Of a stretch of DNA of 64,000 nt, positions 60,548-64,000 are shown one piece after another. The DNA comes from Ceratotherium simum simum (Eukaryota; Chordata; Mammalia; Perissodactyla; Rhinocerotidae): the NCBI RefSeq assembly GCF_000283155.1, contig NW_004454173.1, forward strand, positions 10,366,146 to 10,430,145, written 5' to 3'. The position numbers were made by a program, and so were the translations under genes. The stretch's first letter is position 1, and the number at the start of each line of letters is the position of its first letter. Below the pieces are notes generated by a model. That model saw nothing but the letters and a program-made list of their open reading frames with translations, was not told where the DNA came from and ran no database searches.

Positions 60548-60737
60548 TTTTTTTAATAATTTTATTTACTTATTTTTCCCCCCAAAGCCCCAGTAGATAG
60601 TTGTATGTCACAGCTGCACATCCTTCTAGTTGCTGTATGTGGGACGTGGCCTCAGCATGGTCAGAGAAGCAGTGCGTCGGTGCACGCCCGGGATCCGAAC
60701 CCGGGCCCGGGTTAACCACTAAGCCACGAGGCCGGCC
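60548..60737 (-). mobile_element. ERE SINE, short form, with deletion in the tRNA head
   Basis: Minus-strand copy. A 16-base target duplication CTAGAATTCAATTTTT flanks it (60532-60547 and 60738-60753). About 20-25 bases between B box and A box are missing compared with other copies (CCGGGCCCGGGTTAACCAC). Confidence 0.93.
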
Positions 60738-60857
60738 CTAGAATTCAATTTTTAAAAAAAGAGACACACAAGCAAGAAAAAAAGAACAAATTGTCAAGAA
60801 ATGAGGCAAAGAAAACAGAACAGACCATCCTGATGATGGACTTTAAAATAACTATAA

Positions 60858-61060
60858 GGGGCTGGCCTGGTGGCGTAGAGGTTAAGTTCGTGTGCTCTGC
60901 TTTGACAGCCCAGGGTTCGCAGATTCAGATCCCAGGCACGGACCTACGTACCACTCATCAAGCCATGCTGTGGCAGCATCCCATATACAAAGTAGAGGAG
61001 GACTGACACAGATGTTAGCTCAGGGCCAATCTTCCTCACAGAAATAAAATAAAATAAAAC
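60858..61060 (+). mobile_element. ERE SINE, alternative-head subfamily (outer element of a nest)
   Basis: Head GGGGCTGGCCTGGTGGCG, one tail unit and an AAATAAAATAAAATAAAA tail. The left target duplication AAAATAACTATAA is at 60845-60857. The right copy is not next to this element but after the following ERE. Confidence 0.9.
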
Positions 61061-61269
61061 ATAAATAGCCGGCCCAGTGGCTTAGCAGTTAAGTGCGCAC
61101 GCTCCACTACTGGTGGCCCGGGTTCGGATCCCAGGCACGGACCAACGCACTGCTTCTCCGGCCATGCTGAGGTCGCGTCCCACATACAGCAACTAGAAGG
61201 ATGTGCAACTATGACATACAACTATCTACTGGAACTTTGGGGTAAAATTAAAAAAATAAATAAATAAAT
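61061..61269 (+). mobile_element. ERE SINE, short form, inserted in the tail of the previous ERE
   Basis: Head (AGCCGGCCCAGTGGC), body ACTAGAAGGATGTGCAAC and an AAATAAATAAATA tail. It is followed at 61270-61282 by AAAATAACTATAA, the partner of the duplication that precedes the first ERE. Confidence 0.9.
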
Positions 61270-61309
61270 AAAATAACTATAAATTGGCTATTAAAACAAA
61301 AACAAAACA

Positions 61310-61800
61310 GAAAACAAGAAGTGCTGGCAAGAATTTGAAGAAATGGAAATGCTTATTGCAATGCTAGTAGGAACGTGAAATGTAGCAGCCTCTGTGGAAA
61401 ACAGTTTGGCAGTTTCTCATAAAGTTAAACATATGTTCATGCAAAAATCTGTACACGATGTTCACAGTAGCATTATTCATGATAGCAAAAGAGTGGAAAC
61501 AACCCAAATGCTCATCAACTGACGAATGGATAAACAATAAATGGTATATCTATACAATGGAATATTATTCTGCCATAAAAAGGAATGAAGTACTATTATA
61601 CGCTACAATGTGGATGAACCTTGAAAATATTATACTAAGCGAAAGGAGCCACACACGAAAGACCACATATCGTATGATCCCATTTATATGAAATGTCTAG
61701 AATAGGCTAATCTATAGAGACAGAAAGATTAATGGTTGCCAGCAGCTGAGGGAGGGAGTGACTTCTAACTAAATTGGGAGTGACTGCTAACAGGTACAGA
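61310..61800 (+). mobile_element. L1M-type 3' end
   Basis: Sense L1 3' region: TGTGGAAAACAGTTTGGCAG, ATGGAATATTATTCTGCC, TATATGAAATGTCTAGAAT, then GGTTGCCAGCAGCTGAGG. The end of ORF2 is readable as YTMEYYSAIKRNEVLLYAT. Broken frame. Confidence 0.85.
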
Positions 61801-61834
61801 AAAACTATACAAGCCAGTGGACAAAGGAGTGACA

Positions 61835-61920
61835 TTTTCAAAGCACTGAAATGAAAGAAAAATCTGTCAACACAAAGCTCTGCACCAGCAAAATTACCTT
61901 TCAAAAAAGAGGGTAAAAGG
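61835..61920 (+). mobile_element. Small fragment of L1 ORF1 C-terminal region
   Basis: TTCAAAGCACTGAAATGAAA, CTGCACCAGCAAAATTACC and TTTCAAAAAAGAGGG parallel the intact ORF1 text at about 63305-63375 (ATACTGAAAGACAAAAAC, CTATCCAGCAAAAATATCC). A decayed relic of a second L1. Confidence 0.5.
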
Positions 61921-62525
61921 AGTGACATCAGCATCATGGCGGAGTGAGCTTTCCTGTAAACTCTTCCCCAGATAAGATACAACAAAGGTAATAGTCACAG
62001 ACCAACAACGGACTCCTAGACAGCAAAAAGGAAGATCACAAAGATCCACACTGCCACACATATGAGAGTGGACCGTGCTGGGGCCCCTGGAGGAAGTGGG
62101 GAGAGGTAAGGAGAACTCTTCTCCCTCCCCATCAGATCAGCGATCCAGGTCTGCACGGCTCCCAGAGAGTGGGGAGGGGCAGCCCTCTGGGGGGAAACCA
62201 TAGCTCTTCGGGCTCTCTCAGCCAGTGGGAAACTTCCACACAGAGGACTCAGAACTGCTACAGGGGTACCATCAACATCTGAGCACCCCAGGAGAGCGGA
62301 TAACAAGGGGCGAGTGAGAAGCCTCCCACACCAGGGACCCAGCAGGCAAAAGAAAGAGCCGTCCCCCCTCAGATGCCCAACACTGCAGCTCAGCCGACCA
62401 GACCAGACCAAGCGGCTGGCTGATTGCAGCAAGCAGCCGGGGCAGAGCAGAGGGTGCTCAGATTACACAGCCCTTAACCCCCACACGGTGGCGGCGGGTG
62501 GAAATTGCAACCAGATATTTCCAGG
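61921..62525 (+). mobile_element. L1 5' UTR
   Basis: GC-richer noncoding stretch beginning AGTGACATCAGCATCATGGC that leads directly into an L1 ORF1. In L1 elements this region carries the internal Pol II promoter. The start is taken at the change from older L1 relic sequence. Confidence 0.75.
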
Positions 62526-63524
62526 ATGAGGAAAAACAAAGCCAGTACAGGAACCACAATGCAAAGGTACATGAAATCACCAGACCAGAAGGAAAATGAC
62601 AAGGACCCAGAAACCAACCCTGAAGACAGAAATCCATAACCTAAACGACAGAGATTTCAAAATAGCTATCATAAAAAAACTCAACGAAATACAACACACA
62701 CAGACAAACAATTCAACGAGATTAGGAATTTCTTCACATAAGAGATTGAAATCATAAAGAAAAACCAATCATTACTGATGGAGATGAAGAACACAATGGA
62801 AGAGATAAAGGAGAATCTGGAATCTTTAAAGAACACAGCTGACAATATGGAAGAAAGAATTAGCATTATAGAGGATAGGAATACAGATATGCTCCACATG
62901 GAGGAGGAGAGAGAACTAAGACTAAAAAGAAATGAAGAAAGTCTCTGAGAAATATCTGACTCTATTAGGAAATGTAACATAAGAATTATAGGTATTCCTG
63001 AGGGAGAAGAGAGGGAAAGAGGAACAGAGAGCCTATTCAAGGAAATAATAGCTGAGAACTTCCCAAACCTGTGGAAGCAGCAGGAAATACCAGTAAGTGA
63101 AGCCAACAGGTCATCTAAATACGTCAACAGGCAAAGGCCCACTCCACAACATATGGTGGTAAGGCTGACCAAAGTCAATGACAAAGAAACAATGTTAAGG
63201 GCAGCTAGAAAAAAACAAAAAATAACATACAAAGGAACTCCCACCAGGCTCTCAGTGGATTTCTCAACAGAAACTTTACAGGCTAGGAGAGACTGGAATG
63301 ATATATTCAAAATACTGAAAGACAAAAACTTTCAGCCAAGAATACTCTATCCAGCAAAAATATCCTTCAAATATGATGGAGAAATAGTAACTTTCCCAGA
63401 TAAACTAAAGCTAAGGGAGTTCATGGCCACGAGACCCCCACTACAAGAAATACTCAAGAAGGCCCTCAGGCCTGAAAAAAAGAAGAGAAAGGGAATACAA
63501 AGCTTGGAGCAAGGAGAAAAATAG
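62526..63524 (+). pseudogene. L1 ORF1 (RNA-binding protein), broken
   Basis: An L1 ORF1 in which the start (ATG 62526, MRKNKASTGTTMQRY) and the C-terminal half are readable in the same frame. The frame is interrupted by stops at 62637-62639 and about 62737 and by TGA near 62946, and a shifted frame carries part of the coiled-coil region (LNDRDFKIAIIKKLNE). The C-terminal stretch 63153-63524 is open for 123 codons and shows the ORF1 hallmarks ETLQARRDW, NFQPRILYPAKISF and RPPLQEILKKAL. In an active L1 this protein trimerises and coats L1 RNA; this copy cannot make it. ORF2 starts beyond or at the window end. Confidence 0.85.
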
Positions 63525-64000
63525 GTAGACAAAATCAGAAAAATAGCAGATCTTTATCGGAATAGGTTAGCAACCACTTAAATACCAAAATCAAAGATCA
63601 AAGGAAGGAATTCACCAAAAATAAATATAACCTCATCACTGTAAACACACACAAACAACACAAGATAGAATAAGGTATAACAAGAATGACTTAGAAGGAG
63701 AAAAGGAAAGAGATTGAATTGACTTTGTGTAAGGAAATAAGAGGCCATCAGATGATAGACTATCTCACACACAAAATGTTTTACACAAACCTCAAGGTAA
63801 CCACTAAACAAATAATCAAAACAAAACCACATATGATAAACAAAGAGAGAACTACAAGAGTCCTAAGACAGAACAACCAAACTGAATTGGCAGTCCAAAA
63901 TAAATGGGACAAGAAACAAAGGAAATGCAAAAGAACCGGAAAATAAGGGACAAAACAGCAACATTAAGCCCTCATATATCAATAATTACCCTAAATGTAA
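63525..64000 (+). mobile_element. L1 inter-ORF region and start of ORF2 (cut by window edge)
   Basis: AT-rich spacer following ORF1. The final bases (TCAATAATTACCCTAAATGT) encode the SIITLNV motif typical of the N-terminus of ORF2 endonuclease, so the L1 continues past 64000. Confidence 0.7.

Larger units (their letters stand above)
44061..64000 (-). other. WDR89: Presumed 5' intron of WDR89 (partial)
   Basis: No CpG island or noncoding exon is evident between the acceptor and the window end, so the WDR89 promoter probably lies beyond 64000. Outside the listed repeats I see nothing in 47500-48020, 49440-51060, 51330-51970, 52300-52980, 54730-55210, 55540-56480, 57420-58800 and 60160-60530. 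These are AT-rich and may include decayed transposons. A purine-rich GA tract spans about 51160-51300. Confidence 0.5.

Noticed and set aside
1..64000. Regularly recurring approximately 200-300-base units that could suggest a CRISPR-like or satellite array
   Set aside because: The repeats are dispersed, on both strands, each with its own target duplication and A tail. They are SINEs, not an array.

Overview
The window is nuclear DNA of a placental mammal, very probably a perissodactyl (horse, rhinoceros or tapir group). The main evidence is about two dozen copies, on both strands, of a tRNA-derived SINE with the hallmarks of the equine repetitive element (ERE) family. Each has a GGCCGGCCC-type head, a Pol III A box and B box, a body containing ACTAGAAGGATGTGCA or a variant, a GATGTTAGCTCAGGGC tail module and an A-rich end. 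Older mammalian repeats (MIR, L2, L1, MaLR-like LTRs, hAT remnants) fill much of the rest. The species cannot be fixed from this sequence alone.

Two genes are recognised, both on the minus strand. The first is the 5' end of PPP2R5E, the epsilon isoform of the PP2A B56 regulatory subunit. A CpG island at about 16.6-17.95 kb holds the promoter and a noncoding first exon with a good splice donor at 16810. The first coding exon (14476-14639) encodes the 52 N-terminal residues. Everything from 1 to 14475 is then intron 2, and 14640-16809 is intron 1. The second is WDR89, a WD40-repeat protein whose complete 387-residue reading frame lies in one exon (42867-44030 coding, splice acceptor at 44061/44062). 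Its 5' noncoding exons and promoter are not seen and probably lie beyond 64000. The order and orientation PPP2R5E then WDR89 match human 14q23.2.

Layout: 1-14475, PPP2R5E intron 2, with EREs, MIRs, L2, hAT remnants and an L1 carrying two EREs, one of which holds a 103-base N gap. 14476-17950, PPP2R5E exons 1-2 and CpG island, almost free of repeats. 17950-41960, intergenic; old L1, L2 and MIR dominate, with a poly(A)-only insertion at 19.2 kb. 41960-44060, WDR89 3' UTR and coding exon. 44061-64000, presumed WDR89 5' intron, rich in nested young repeats: an LTR split by an L1 that is itself split by an ERE, an ERE inside an ERE, and an L1 5' end running off the window.

I found no CRISPR, operon, RNA gene outside SINEs, or novel multi-gene system. 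The most interesting items concern mobile-element activity: an ERE landed 28 bases upstream of the WDR89 coding-exon splice site, a target-site duplication flanks nothing but poly(A), and a 57-base sequence block was copied into the middle of a MIR.
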